A DNA stretch of 64,000 bases from an uncultured Cohaesibacter sp. (GCF_963677725.1 NZ_OY782507.1:4234171-4298170), one strand, 5' to 3'; shown: positions 18,922-27,386, numbered from the stretch's first letter. The notes: generated by a model from the sequence alone, not told the origin. Numbers and translations are program-made.

Positions 18922-18955
18922 GGGCGTCCGGAGGGTCTCCGGGCGCTCATTTTCT
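18922..18955 (+). terminator. Intrinsic terminator after gpt
   Basis: The stem GCGTCCGGAG / CTCCGGGCGC with a 3-base loop is followed by TCATTTTCTT. The U tract is interrupted but the stem is strong. Confidence 0.65.
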
Positions 18956-19070
18956 TGTGTATTTATAACGTTTGACCCTGTCTAGGCTTGTGGATCGCGG
19001 TAATCCACTTGCTTGCAATTGCCCAAACTACGCATTAGCAATGAGTTGACTCGTATAGACGAGCTTATAA

Positions 19071-19156
19071 GCGGGCATGGCGGAATTGGTAGACGCAAGG
19101 GACTTAAAATCCCTCGATCCTAGATCGTCCGGGTTCGATTCCCGGTGCCCGCACCA
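19071..19156 (+). tRNA. tRNA-Leu (anticodon TAA)
   Basis: A complete leucine tRNA with encoded CCA. The acceptor stem pairs GCGGGCA with TGCCCGC. The anticodon stem AGGGA / TCCCT encloses CTTAAAA with anticodon TAA. A long variable arm (CGATCCTAGATCG) is present, as expected for Leu, and the T arm contains GGTTCGATTCC. No integrase or duplicated 3' end lies beside it, so it does not look like an occupied attachment site. The inverted repeat CTCGT-N4-ACGAG at 19049-19062 lies just upstream. Confidence 0.97.
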
Positions 19157-19397
19157 GACTGATTTCCTGATCTTTTCAGTATTCGGCATTTCTCCTCACC
19201 AAGCGAAAGATGCAATCGTTGTAGCAACGGCCAAAGTGGGCGATTGTTGAAGTTGATATGCGCCTTTTTACGGAGGTTCCAACGTGGGATCTCAGCGCAA
19301 CAGGGCCTTTAAGCTAGTGGCAGCTATGTTGTGGCTGGACTATTCTGTGGTTGTCTAAATTCCGCCTAATTTCTACTCACATGCAAATGGGCCTGCC

Positions 19398-21254
19398 ATG
19401 GAACCGAACACAATCTACGTATTTGCTGTGTTGGCGCTAGCCATCATTATGTTCGTCAGCGATAAAGTCCGTCTCGACCTTGTCGCTATTCTCGTAATCT
19501 TCGCACTGGTACTTGGTCACAAGATCACCGGTGGCGATCCAATCATTTCCGCCAAACAGGGCGTGGCCGGCTTCGGGGCAACCGTTGTTCTGCTTATCGG
19601 TGGCTTGTTCCTGGTTGGTGAAGGTCTTGCTCAGACCGGCGTTTCCTACGCCATGGGCGACAAGATCGTTGAATGGGCCGGTACAGGACGCGTCAAACTG
19701 ATCGCGCTTCTGATGACCGCCGTTGCGATCATCTCCGCATTCATGAGCTCCACGGGCGCCGTGGCCATCTTTATTCCTGTTGCTATCCGTCTTGCACAGC
19801 GTGCAGGCATGAAACGCCAGGAAGTTCTGATGCCTCTGTCCTTCGGTGCTCTGATCGGTGGTATGCTTACCCTGATCGGTACCCCTCCAAACATCGTTGT
19901 TGCTGACCAGCTGGGTCGTGCAGGTCTGAAGCCTTTCGAGTTCTTCACCTTCACCCCAATCGGCGTGATCATTCTGGCTCTCGGCATTGCTTACTTTGCT
20001 CTTTTCGGCGCCAAACTGCTTTCCAAATGTGGCCGCAAAGACGTTAGTGAAGAAGTTGAAGAAGTCAAAGCTGGCTCGATTCTTTCCTTCCTGCAGCGCT
20101 ATGAAATCGAACAACGCGCTGTTCGTCTGAAAATCAACGATAATTCTCCTATTGTTGGTAAAACCGCTGTTGACGCTCTGCTGCGTACCCAGCTCGGTGT
20201 TTCCGTCTTTGGCCTGCAACAGGCTAAAAATGGCAGCAAACTGGTTTCCGCACACTCCGCCATTCCATTCTCTGCTGGCGACGTGATTTATGGTGTGAAA
20301 GCTGCTGATCTGGACGAAGGCAAGCTGAAAGAACTCGGCCTGACCTTGATGCCTAAGAGCGAAGATGACTTCCATCTGTCCGCTCGTGAACTCGGCCTGG
20401 CTGACCTTATCGTCACCCAGAATAGCCAGTTGGTTGGTCAGAATCTGAAAGAAAGCAACTTCCGTAAGCGTCACAACCTTGGTGCCGTTGGCGTCATGCG
20501 TCGTGGTCAGCCACTGGAAGGCAACTTTGCTGAAACCAAACTCGAGTTCGGTGATCAGCTTTTGGTTGCTGGCGATTGGGCCAACATCAAGACCCTCAAC
20601 AAACGCTCCAAAGACTTCCTGGTTGCTTCTCTGCCAGAAGAAATCGAAGACGTCGTTGCCAAGCCACATCTGGCATGGGTATCGGTCGCTGTTGTCTGCT
20701 TCATGCTGGCACTGCTGGTCTTCAAACTGGTGCCTTCCGTTATCGCCATCCTGATGGCTTCCGTGCTCATGGTTCTTACCAAGTGCGTGGACGGCAAAGA
20801 CACCTACCGCGTTATCAACTGGCAGTCGCTGGTTCTCATCGCCGGTATGTTGCCGATGGCAACCGCACTGAAGTCTTCTGGTGGTCTGGAATTCGTTGTG
20901 AATACCCTGCTGGCAGCTGTTGGTGATAGTGGTCCATATGTCCTTCTGGCAGCGATCTTTATCATCACCTCCCTGTTCTCACAGGTTATCTCCAACACCG
21001 CGACCTCGGTTCTGCTGGCTCCAATTGCAATTGGTTCTGCACAGGCCATGGGCGTGTCTCCATACCCAATCATGATGGGTGTTGCGATTGCTGCTTCTAC
21101 CGCGTTTGCAACCCCGGTTGCTTCCCCAGTGAACATGCTGGTTCTGGAACCAGGCAACTATCGCTTCGTTGACTTTGCGATTGTTGGTCTGCCACTGCAG
21201 GTTCTGGCGTTCCTTGTAGCGCTGGTCGCAATCCCAATGTTCCTGCCATTCTAA
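19398..21254 (+). CDS. SLC13/DASS-type permease with two RCK_C (TrkA-C) domains
   Basis: A 618-residue inner-membrane transporter. An N-terminal set of helices (residues about 5-215) contains SSTGAVAIFIPVAIRLAQ and GGMLTLIGTPPNIVVADQLG, the paired SNT-like motifs of the family. Two TrkA-C domains occupy about residues 235-310 and 322-400. A second membrane block (about 430-618) holds FSQVISNTATSVLLAPIAIG. Members move anions such as sulfate or dicarboxylates with sodium; the substrate cannot be read here. Codon use favours CGT, CTG and GTT far more than neighbours, a sign of strong expression. No strong ribosome site is visible before ATG 19398. A terminator follows. Confidence 0.92.
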   Translation: MEPNTIYVFAVLALAIIMFVSDKVRLDLVAILVIFALVLGHKITGGDPIISAKQGVAGFGATVVLLIGGLFLVGEGLAQTGVSYAMGDKIVEWAGTGRVKLIALLMTAVAIISAFMSSTGAVAIFIPVAIRLAQRAGMKRQEVLMPLSFGALIGGMLTLIGTPPNIVVADQLGRAGLKPFEFFTFTPIGVIILALGIAYFALFGAKLLSKCGRKDVSEEVEEVKAGSILSFLQRYEIEQRAVRLKINDNSPIVGKTAVDALLRTQLGVSVFGLQQAKNGSKLVSAHSAIPFSAGDVIYGVKAADLDEGKLKELGLTLMPKSEDDFHLSARELGLADLIVTQNSQLVGQNLKESNFRKRHNLGAVGVMRRGQPLEGNFAETKLEFGDQLLVAGDWANIKTLNKRSKDFLVASLPEEIEDVVAKPHLAWVSVAVVCFMLALLVFKLVPSVIAILMASVLMVLTKCVDGKDTYRVINWQSLVLIAGMLPMATALKSSGGLEFVVNTLLAAVGDSGPYVLLAAIFIITSLFSQVISNTATSVLLAPIAIGSAQAMGVSPYPIMMGVAIAASTAFATPVASPVNMLVLEPGNYRFVDFAIVGLPLQVLAFLVALVAIPMFLPF

Positions 21255-21309
21255 TCGAACGGCTGACAAGGGACCGATGCACAGCATCGGTCCTGAACAG
21301 AATGAATAT

Positions 21310-21345
21310 AAAAAACCAGGGCATCTTGCGGTGCCCTGGTTTTTT
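21310..21345. terminator. Strong bidirectional terminator after SLC13 permease
   Basis: The stem ACCAGGGCA / TGCCCTGGT is flanked by an A run on the left and six T on the right, so it can serve the permease gene and also the small membrane gene that converges from the right. Confidence 0.9.
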
Positions 21346-21394
21346 CATGTCTGATCTGGTGTCGCGTGCTTTTGGGTTGCTCATTTAAGGCAGG

Positions 21395-21673
21395 CTATTT
21401 TTTTGCCCGAATGGTTTTCTCACCGATGGTGAAGGCCAAATGGGAGGTGACCATCATGGCGATCACGGCAAGAACCGCCATCAGGCTGTAGTTGGCGACC
21501 GCCTGTTTGGCAAACCAGGCCTGATTGAGAAACATGAACCCGCTGGCCGCCACCACTGCAGCTATGCTTGCATGGAGCCGATTGCGCAGGATTGTGCAGA
21601 TGACGAAATTGGCGATACCAGGCGGGCTGAACATGACAGTGAGGATGAAACTGAAATAGGCGGATGCGTCCAT
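21395..21673 (-). CDS. Small membrane protein of unknown function
   Basis: A 92-residue protein with three predicted helices (about residues 5-25, 32-50 and 62-84) and a basic end (KTIRAKK). I do not recognise the family. ATG 21673 has AAGGAA upstream. It stands between the SLC13 permease, with which it converges, and the first BA14K gene. The helices and ribosome site argue that it is real. Confidence 0.6.
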   Translation of the reverse strand: MDASAYFSFILTVMFSPPGIANFVICTILRNRLHASIAAVVAASGFMFLNQAWFAKQAVANYSLMAVLAVIAMMVTSHLAFTIGEKTIRAKK

Positions 21674-21881
21674 GGGTCTTTCCTTGCGGCTCTAATATGC
21701 TCTTGAAGACAGACTTCCAGACAGGTGGCCCACTTTGGCACGTCATCTGGAGCTGGTCTGATCTGGTTTGGATGATGCATGCTCTTTGGCAGAAAGAAAA
21801 GGCGATTGTCATGCAAATCTGCTGGCAGCTTTTGCCGCTCATTTCTTGAAGCTCGCCATCCAGATGGACACGGAATGAGAA

Positions 21882-21910
21882 AACCCCCTTGTGCTGGGCA
21901 CAAGGGGGGT
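21882..21910 (-). terminator. Terminator of first BA14K gene
   Basis: On the minus strand the stem AACCCCCCTTGTG / CACAAGGGGGTT with a 5-base loop ends in TTTTC. It lies 30 bases past the stop of the BA14K gene at 21940. Confidence 0.75.
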
Positions 21911-21939
21911 TCAGAATGTCGGCTTATCCACGCTTTTGC

Positions 21940-22347
21940 TTAACGGCAGAACCGCTTGCGACCACTGTAAGTGGTGTAATAGCCAGTGCGTGAATTGAAC
22001 GACCGATACTTGTTCGAACAATAGCGATACCATGACCGCGTCCAGGGTTTCGGGCGCCCGGAATAGGTCCGCGATGGACGATATTTGCGGGCACCGTGGC
22101 AATGGCGCACGCCGTTATGTGTGTGGCATCCCCTTCGGAAGTTGCGATGATAGTGGTTGGGGACACGCTTCCAACGCTTGTTGCTGTGGTGATACAGAGC
22201 GGCAGCGCCAGCTGCGCCGATTACAAGCCCGGTAACAAAGGCGCCGGTGCGGCTTCTGGCCTGCGCATCCGAGGCTGGAATGGTAACCATCAGCGCTGGG
22301 AGAATCGCTGCAACTAACAGATAAATGGAGAATTTTCTTCTGATCAT
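21940..22347 (-). CDS. BA14K family exported protein (copy 1)
   Basis: A 135-residue exported protein. A signal peptide spans about residues 1-30 (hydrophobic IYLLVAAILPALMVTIPASD, then AQA). A glycine/alanine segment follows (TGLVIGAAGAAALYHH), then a His/Arg-rich middle. The C-terminal domain WYRYCSNKYRSFNSRTGYYT ending in KRFC matches BA14K, named from a Brucella abortus 14-kDa immunoreactive protein with lectin-like activity. Two cysteines in the motif probably form a disulfide. It is the first of three paralogues in 1.9 kb; this copy has further cysteines in the middle (RRGCHTHNGVRHCHG). Confidence 0.85.
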   Translation of the reverse strand: MIRRKFSIYLLVAAILPALMVTIPASDAQARSRTGAFVTGLVIGAAGAAALYHHSNKRWKRVPNHYHRNFRRGCHTHNGVRHCHGARKYRPSRTYSGRPKPWTRSWYRYCSNKYRSFNSRTGYYTTYSGRKRFCR

Positions 22348-22468
22348 TGATGCTCCTTGATGTTTTGATGTCGACCAGTGCGATAACCCATGATTTCAGG
22401 ATAAGGATTTAAGTGGCAGAAATTGGGTGTAGCGATCACAATTTGTTTATTCTGGCCTCACGCGGCTG

Positions 22469-22500
22469 TGCCACCAAGCGTAAAAACGCTTGGTGGCACA
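22469..22500 (-). other. Stem-loop after second BA14K gene
   Basis: A perfect 13-base-pair stem GTGCCACCAAGCG / CGCTTGGTGGCAC encloses a short T-rich loop on the minus strand. There is no U tract after it, so it may stabilise the mRNA 3' end or assist Rho rather than act alone. Confidence 0.6.
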
Positions 22501-22524
22501 ATGCCTTGGGAAGGAATGGCGGGT

Positions 22525-22899
22525 TTAACGGCAGAAACGTTTGTGGCCGCCATAGGTGGTGAAGTAACCGGTGCGCGGGTTGAATGACCGGTATTTGTTC
22601 GAGCAATAACGGTACCAAGCGCGAGTCCAAGGGGCCGGGCGGCCATAATGGCGGGCGCGATATGGACGGTAGTGCGGGCGAGCATGACGAGGACCATAGT
22701 AACGGTGGCCATAACGACGGGGTTTGTAATGACGGTGGCCATGATAGGCGACGGCTCCAACTGCAAGGCCGGTGATGGCTCCTGCTACAAACACTCCGGC
22801 ACGCGATCCTGCCTGGGCTTGCGAGGTTGGGGCGCCAAAGGTGGCGGCGGTTGCGAGCGTTGCGACAAGGGCGAAGGTGGTGATGGCTTTCTTAAACAT
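22525..22899 (-). CDS. BA14K family exported protein (copy 2)
   Basis: A 124-residue exported protein beginning MFKKAITTFALVATLATAAT with a signal peptide ending near SQAQAG. A GAVAY-type glycine/alanine segment (AGAITGLAVGAVAYHGH) is followed by a His/Arg/Tyr/Pro-rich middle (residues about 50-85) and the BA14K motif WYRYCSNKYRSFNPRTGYFT with C-terminal HKRFC. ATG 22899 is preceded by GGAGAGAG and matches the start of copy 3. The motif is nearly identical to copy 1, pointing to local duplication. Confidence 0.85.
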   Translation of the reverse strand: MFKKAITTFALVATLATAATFGAPTSQAQAGSRAGVFVAGAITGLAVGAVAYHGHRHYKPRRYGHRYYGPRHARPHYRPYRARHYGRPAPWTRAWYRYCSNKYRSFNPRTGYFTTYGGHKRFCR

Positions 22900-22972
22900 T
22901 GTCTCTCTCTCCATTTAGGTTAAGTAATTGCTTTTGTTCTAATTCGGTGATTGGCACCCTCTGTTGCGCCCC

Positions 22973-23230
22973 TCACATTTGTAGGACGCTGATGGGGTGG
23001 GATTGGTTCAAACTTTTTTCGTTTTTTTTAAAAAAGGTTATTTGTGCTTGAAGCAAAGGCTGTTGGTTCATGGATTTGTTGGCCGCAGTGTTGCTGCGCT
23101 CAACAATGATCCCGGTGGCTTCTGCCAGTTTGCGACCGCCAGATATTTTGCAGGCCTGAGTGGGCAGGGAGAAAATCAGGGCTCCGACGATTGCCGTCAT
23201 AAAAGCTATGAAGGTGGTGCGACGGGTCAT
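22973..23230 (-). CDS. Possible small exported protein
   Basis: An 85-residue frame starting at ATG 23230 with a credible ribosome site (AGGAAAG). It opens with a signal-like segment MTRRTTFIAFMTAIVGALIF followed by SLPTQAC. The rest is polar and has no recognisable domain, and it lacks the BA14K motif. It lies between BA14K copies 2 and 3 on the same strand. It could be a decayed paralogue in which only the signal peptide survives. Support is limited to the start region and hydrophobicity. Confidence 0.35.
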   Translation of the reverse strand: MTRRTTFIAFMTAIVGALIFSLPTQACKISGGRKLAEATGIIVERSNTAANKSMNQQPLLQAQITFFKKNEKSLNQSHPISVLQM

Positions 23231-23367
23231 GAGAGCTGACTTTCCTGGTAAGGGGTGGCTGGAATGGCGGCTCCCTTGGGAGATGCCCTTTCTTATTGGT
23301 CGCCTTGGAGCGCCAATTGGTTCAATCATTTGAGAGACGTTGTAATGGGCGCGCCGGTTGCCTCCAG

Positions 23368-23397
23368 ATAAAAAAAAGGGCTGCCGGATGGCAGCCC
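23368..23397 (-). terminator. Intrinsic terminator of third BA14K gene
   Basis: On the minus strand the stem GGGCTGCC / GGCAGCCC with loop ATCC is followed by at least seven T. It lies about 40 bases after the BA14K stop at 23440. Confidence 0.9.
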
Positions 23398-23439
23398 GAA
23401 GGGGAGGTCATAGGGAGGATGTCGCGTGGTCTTTGTTGC

Positions 23440-23778
23440 TCAGCGGCAGAAATGACGGCGGCCATCATAGCCGATATAGTAGCCGGTGTGCGGGTTGAAG
23501 GAGCGGTAACGTGCGGAGCAGTTATCATACCAAGCTGCACTCCAGGGAGCCGGGCGACCATAATAAACTCGGGTCGGTCCTGGCACATAGTGATGATGAC
23601 GGTGGCTGTGGCGATTGGCGGCAATGGCTCCCACTGTCAGGCCGGCAATGGCGCCGATGGCAAAGGCTGCGGTGCGGCGACCGCCAGCGGCTTCGGCTTC
23701 TGTGGTCGGCATTGCAAAAGTAGCGCCTGCGGTTACGGTTGCGATGGTGGCGATGGTGAGGATGGTTTTCTTGAACAT
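23440..23778 (-). CDS. BA14K family exported protein (copy 3)
   Basis: A 112-residue exported protein. The signal peptide (MFKKTILTIATIATVTAGAT then FAMPTTEAEAA) strongly resembles copy 2. A glycine/alanine helix (AFAIGAIAGLTVGAIA) precedes a His-rich stretch, and the C-terminal BA14K motif reads WYDNCSARYRSFNPHTGYYI with final GRRHFC. This copy is the closest to the classic BA14K consensus. Likely located in the periplasm or envelope. Confidence 0.87.
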   Translation of the reverse strand: MFKKTILTIATIATVTAGATFAMPTTEAEAAGGRRTAAFAIGAIAGLTVGAIAANRHSHRHHHYVPGPTRVYYGRPAPWSAAWYDNCSARYRSFNPHTGYYIGYDGRRHFCR

Positions 23779-24232
23779 GGTTTTTCTCCGAAAGGGTGTG
23801 TGATCTGAAGGTCTTTTGTGTCGCTTTTTGAAACTGTTTGGCGGTGTTTTCCGCCGCCTATACTCATCAGTCGCGGTCAGTCGGGAAAGGGTTCAAAAAA
23901 GTTGGAACTTTTATTGCGATTTTTTTGACGCCTTTGATTTTGTTGGCTTTTTCTCCGGTTTTATGACGTTCTTTTTGTATGGATGCGCGTCTCGAAGCAT
24001 ATGAAACGCCAATGACTGGCCTCTTTTTCGGCTTTTACGTCCGCCCGATGCTTGAGCTGCCCTAGCGCATACGCGCGCGCCTTCTGTTCCACATGGGCGC
24101 TTAAGGGGGCCGTTGGTCTTTTGGAAAAGCTGTGCCATTAATATAGAAGGTGCAGGGACAAAGAGTTTTTATTTCTTTGAACCAAACTGCGCTGTAACGC
24201 GACACAGGTATGACAGTGAAATCGAGGATCGT
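23779..24232. other. Intergenic region before ECF sigma gene
   Basis: A 454-base divergent spacer between BA14K copy 3 and the sigma factor gene. Short open frames exist in it, but none has a ribosome site and protein-like composition. It must hold the promoter of the sigma/anti-sigma pair, possibly autoregulated. I could not find a clear GGAAC-N16-CGTT-type pair. Confidence 0.4.
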
Positions 24233-24802
24233 ATGTCTGGATCGGAAAATGCCCGCGACTTGGAGCTTCTTGCCGGGGTCGCGCGCAATGATCGCAAAGC
24301 CATAACGCTCTTGTATCAGAGGCATCATCTTCGGCTTTATCGTTATTTGCTGCGGTTCGTGAAAAGCGATGCGGTGGCAGAGGAACTTGTGAACGAGACC
24401 TTCATCGATGTCTGGCGCTCTGCTGGCAAGTTTGAAGGACGCAGTCAGGTTTCGTCCTGGATCATTTCCATCGGGCGCAACAAGGCCATCTCGCTCCTGC
24501 GCAAGCGTTCGGATGCCGAGCTGGATGATGATTATGCATCAGGCTTGGAAGATGACAGCGACACGCCGGAGGTCACGACCCTGAAGCAGGACAAAGCCGC
24601 AGCGTTGCGGGTCTGCATCAACAAGCTCAGCAATGAGCATCGGGAAGTGATTGATCTCGTTTATTATCAGGAAAAGGCGATCAAGGAGATTGCCGTGATC
24701 CTGGAGGTTCCGGAAAATACGGTAAAGACACGGGTGTTCCACGCTCGAAAGAAACTGTCCGAACTTATGAGCAAAGCCGGTCTCGACCGGGGCTGGCCAT
24801 GA
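24233..24802 (+). CDS. ECF-type RNA polymerase sigma factor
   Basis: A 189-residue group IV sigma-70 factor. Region 2 covers about residues 25-92 (LYQRHHLRLYRYLLRFVKSD, NETFIDVWRSAGKFEGRSQV, WIISIGRNKAISLLRKR), and region 4 covers about 128-180 (INKLSNEHREVIDLVYYQEK, AVILEVPENTVKTRVFHARK). ATG 24233 (MSGSENARDLELLAGV) is chosen from domain position; the frame is open to 24113. The next gene is a probable membrane anti-sigma factor, so activity is likely controlled by release from the membrane. Target promoters may include the neighbouring subtilase and BA14K genes, which is inference. Confidence 0.93.
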   Translation: MSGSENARDLELLAGVARNDRKAITLLYQRHHLRLYRYLLRFVKSDAVAEELVNETFIDVWRSAGKFEGRSQVSSWIISIGRNKAISLLRKRSDAELDDDYASGLEDDSDTPEVTTLKQDKAAALRVCINKLSNEHREVIDLVYYQEKAIKEIAVILEVPENTVKTRVFHARKKLSELMSKAGLDRGWP

Positions 24803-24846
24803 GGGGCAATGCGTGACCAATGGATACCAGTGTTGAGGACAAAGAC

Positions 24847-25539
24847 ATGACTTATGATCCGGAAATTGAAAAGCTCCTGCCTTGGTATGCCAAAGGTTTG
24901 TTGGAGCCGCATGAAACCGAGCAGGTGGAAGCCTATTTGGCGGCGAATCCGGAGATGCGAATGCAGCTGGCTTTGATCGCTGATGAAGACATGGCCATTG
25001 CCGAGCAGCATGCCGCTCTTGGAGCGCCCAAGCCCGGCGGGCTTGATCGTCTGATGGCCGGGATTGATGCGCTGGAAGCAAAGGAAGCGCCGGTTCAGGC
25101 TGTAGCCAAAGGCGTGTGGCAGCGTATTCAGGACGTTCTGGGGAGTTTCGCCAGCCCGGGCATGCAATTCGCGGCGGCAGCCGCTGCCGTGGTGATTGTC
25201 GCCCAAGGGGTCATTATTGGTGGTCTGGTGCAGGATAATCCTAAAACGCAGATGTCTCCATCGGTGTCCGGTCAGTTCAAGACGGCCTCCGGGCCAGAAC
25301 AGATGGTGGCCGAGGATGGGGCGCGGTTTCTCGTTGCCTTCAACGGCGAGGCAAGCATGGCCGCTGTAGCCAAGTTTTTGAAATCCAATCATGCGGCGAT
25401 TGTGACTGGGCCGAAGGCTGGCGGCTTTTTCGAGCTGTTGGTGCCGAGTGCCAAGTTGCCAGAAGGCGGCGCGGAAGCGGTGCTTGAAAGCCTCAAGGGC
25501 AACAAGGATCTCGTTAAATTTGCTTCCCTTAGTCGCTGA
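24847..25539 (+). CDS. Probable anti-sigma factor with one membrane helix
   Basis: A 230-residue protein with a cytoplasmic N-terminus of anti-sigma type (IEKLLPWYAKGLLEPHETEQ then VEAYLAANPEMRMQLALIAD), one membrane helix at about residues 108-128 (MQFAAAAAAVVIVAQGVIIG) and a periplasmic C-terminal domain. No His-x3-Cys-x2-Cys zinc motif is present, so it is not a ZAS protein. ATG 24847 has GAGGA seven bases upstream; ATG 24820 is a weaker alternative. It follows the sigma gene by 44 bases and should be its partner. The sensing signal is unknown. Confidence 0.82.
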   Translation: MTYDPEIEKLLPWYAKGLLEPHETEQVEAYLAANPEMRMQLALIADEDMAIAEQHAALGAPKPGGLDRLMAGIDALEAKEAPVQAVAKGVWQRIQDVLGSFASPGMQFAAAAAAVVIVAQGVIIGGLVQDNPKTQMSPSVSGQFKTASGPEQMVAEDGARFLVAFNGEASMAAVAKFLKSNHAAIVTGPKAGGFFELLVPSAKLPEGGAEAVLESLKGNKDLVKFASLSR

Positions 25540-25704
25540 GCGGATCACGTTTGCTTGATGGTGCGCAGTTTTGCGCACCAAACTGTGGTATAGTTACGCG
25601 AAAATACTGAGAAGGAGTCGGGCCGCGGCCTTCCAAAGAAGATCTGCCGGGGTGCTGAACTCGCTATATTTTATGGTTTATTGTCCAGTTATCGGGGAGA
25701 GACA

Positions 25705-27282
25705 ATGAAACGAACGGCTTTTCAAACACTGAGCTGTCTGGGTCTTGGATGTCTGTTGCTGCTCAGCCCGGACTTCGTCGCGCCCTCTCAGGCCAATGAT
25801 TATTACAGTGACACCGCACCCAAGCCACGGTATCCGGAGCGAGACCGGGGCAGGGACCGTGGTGGCAGCAATCTTATTGGCCCGGCCATCGGGCTTGGTC
25901 TTGCGATTATCCATGGGGTGCGCGAACGCGAACGCCAAAGACAGCGTCAGGCACCGGTTTATGATGCGCCTCCACGACAGGCCAATCCGCCCGTGCGCAC
26001 CCAGCGCCCGAGAGCGACACAAAAGCCCGCTTGGAAAAAACGCCCCGTACGGCAGGCGCGCAAACCAAAGCCGCCGCGTTACAATCCGCGTATTGTGTTG
26101 CCGGAGGTGTTGCGTGTGGCACGGGCCAAACCGCGCATCTATTCCATTGGCGACAAACCTTGGGCAAGCAACAAGGATTTCATTGTCACTCTGCGCCCCG
26201 GTTTGACACAGGCCGAAGTGGAGGCCTTTCTGGAGCAATATGGTTTGACGTCGCTTGAGCAGACAAAGATCGATCTGCTGGATCAAGTGGTTTTGAAGGT
26301 TTCCTATCCTGACACGATGTCACCGCAGCAAACCTTGCGGATGGCGACGGATGAGCGGGTTATTCGTGCCCAGCCCAATTACTATTATTATCCAACTGCC
26401 GAAAATCAGGCTGAAAGTGTCGAGCCGTTTGCCGAACTGCAATATGCCTTTGCGAAAATGGGACTGAGCCGCCTGACGAACGAGTCTAATGGTGTGGGCG
26501 TCCGGCTGGCGGTGATCGATAGCGGAGTTCGTGCTGACCATCCAGCGATTAGCGGCCATGTGACCGCAACCTTTTCCGCCTTTCCTGACGTGGATAGTGC
26601 AGCATTGAACACGGAGCACGGCACGGCGGTGGCGTCAATCATTGCTGCGCAGTCGGGCATGAAAGGGGTTGCGCGCGATGTCGCACTGATGTCTGCGCAA
26701 GTGTTCCGCGTCAATGAGGCGGGGCATTTGGTGGGCGACAGCTTTGACATTGTGCGCGGCATGGATTGGGCGGTGGACAATGGCGCCAAGATCCTCAATC
26801 TCAGTTTTGCCGGGCGTCATGACGCCATGCTGCAGGCGACAGTGGAGGCCGCAGATGCCAAAGGGGTCATCATGGTGGCTGCGACGGGCAATGAAGGGGC
26901 AGAGGCGCCGGTTGCCTATCCGGCGGCCTATGACAATGTGATTGCCGTGACGGCCACCGACGAGGATGATGCGCTATATGGTTTTGCAAATCGCGGACCG
27001 CATGTAGAGCTGGCCGCTCCCGGTGTCGATGTGCTGGTGGCCGCTGGTCCCGATGGCTTTGGTCTGCAAACCGGCACTTCGATGGCAACAGCTTATATTT
27101 CCGGCTCGATTGCCTTGATGCTGGGGCGCGAGCCTGATCTGGCGGTGCGCACCATCAAGGAACGGTTGGCGCGCTCGGCGTTCGATCTGGGCGAAACCGG
27201 CCGCGACCGGGAGTTCGGCTTTGGTCGTCTTGATGCCTTCAAGGCGGTGACCAATGTCACTCAATCGGCGCAGGCGAACTGA
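25705..27282 (+). CDS. Exported S8 (subtilisin-like) serine peptidase
   Basis: A 525-residue subtilase. A signal peptide (MKRTAFQTLSCLGLGCLLLL, to about residue 32) is followed by an Arg/Pro-rich region (about 35-130) and an I9-like propeptide part (about 145-220). The catalytic domain has Asp272 in AVIDSGVRADHP, His305 in EHGTAVASIIAAQ, Asn396 in AATGNEG and Ser459 in TGTSMATAYISGS, so all active residues are intact. ATG 25705 follows GGGGAGA. It lies 165 bases after the anti-sigma gene and may be a target of the sigma factor. It acts outside the cytoplasm. Confidence 0.93.
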   Translation: MKRTAFQTLSCLGLGCLLLLSPDFVAPSQANDYYSDTAPKPRYPERDRGRDRGGSNLIGPAIGLGLAIIHGVRERERQRQRQAPVYDAPPRQANPPVRTQRPRATQKPAWKKRPVRQARKPKPPRYNPRIVLPEVLRVARAKPRIYSIGDKPWASNKDFIVTLRPGLTQAEVEAFLEQYGLTSLEQTKIDLLDQVVLKVSYPDTMSPQQTLRMATDERVIRAQPNYYYYPTAENQAESVEPFAELQYAFAKMGLSRLTNESNGVGVRLAVIDSGVRADHPAISGHVTATFSAFPDVDSAALNTEHGTAVASIIAAQSGMKGVARDVALMSAQVFRVNEAGHLVGDSFDIVRGMDWAVDNGAKILNLSFAGRHDAMLQATVEAADAKGVIMVAATGNEGAEAPVAYPAAYDNVIAVTATDEDDALYGFANRGPHVELAAPGVDVLVAAGPDGFGLQTGTSMATAYISGSIALMLGREPDLAVRTIKERLARSAFDLGETGRDREFGFGRLDAFKAVTNVTQSAQAN

Positions 27283-27346
27283 CGGACTTGCCTGTTTGCC
27301 CGAACGGCAGACCTTGAACGGAATGCTGGGAAAAGTACATGTCATG

Positions 27347-27386
27347 AAAAGGCTGCTGACACCATGCTGTCAGCAGCCTTTCTTTA
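27347..27386 (+). terminator. Terminator after S8 peptidase
   Basis: The stem AAAGGCTGCTGACA / TGTCAGCAGCCTTT is perfect over 14 base pairs with a 6-base loop and runs into CTTTA. Confidence 0.85.

Noticed and set aside
19071..19397. tRNA-Leu as an integration site for a mobile element
   Set aside because: No integrase, no duplicated tRNA end and no foreign cargo nearby; the permease downstream looks native.
19437..20669. Open frame of 410 codons opposite the SLC13 permease
   Set aside because: It arises from the strong codon bias of the permease gene; it has no start signals and no family resemblance.
22973..23230. Considered as a fourth BA14K copy
   Set aside because: It has a signal-like start but lacks the WY-x2-C...YRSF motif; retained only as a low-confidence exported protein.
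24113..24232. Upstream extension of the sigma factor gene
   Set aside because: The additional 40 residues precede region 2 and have no ribosome site; ATG 24233 fits the family.
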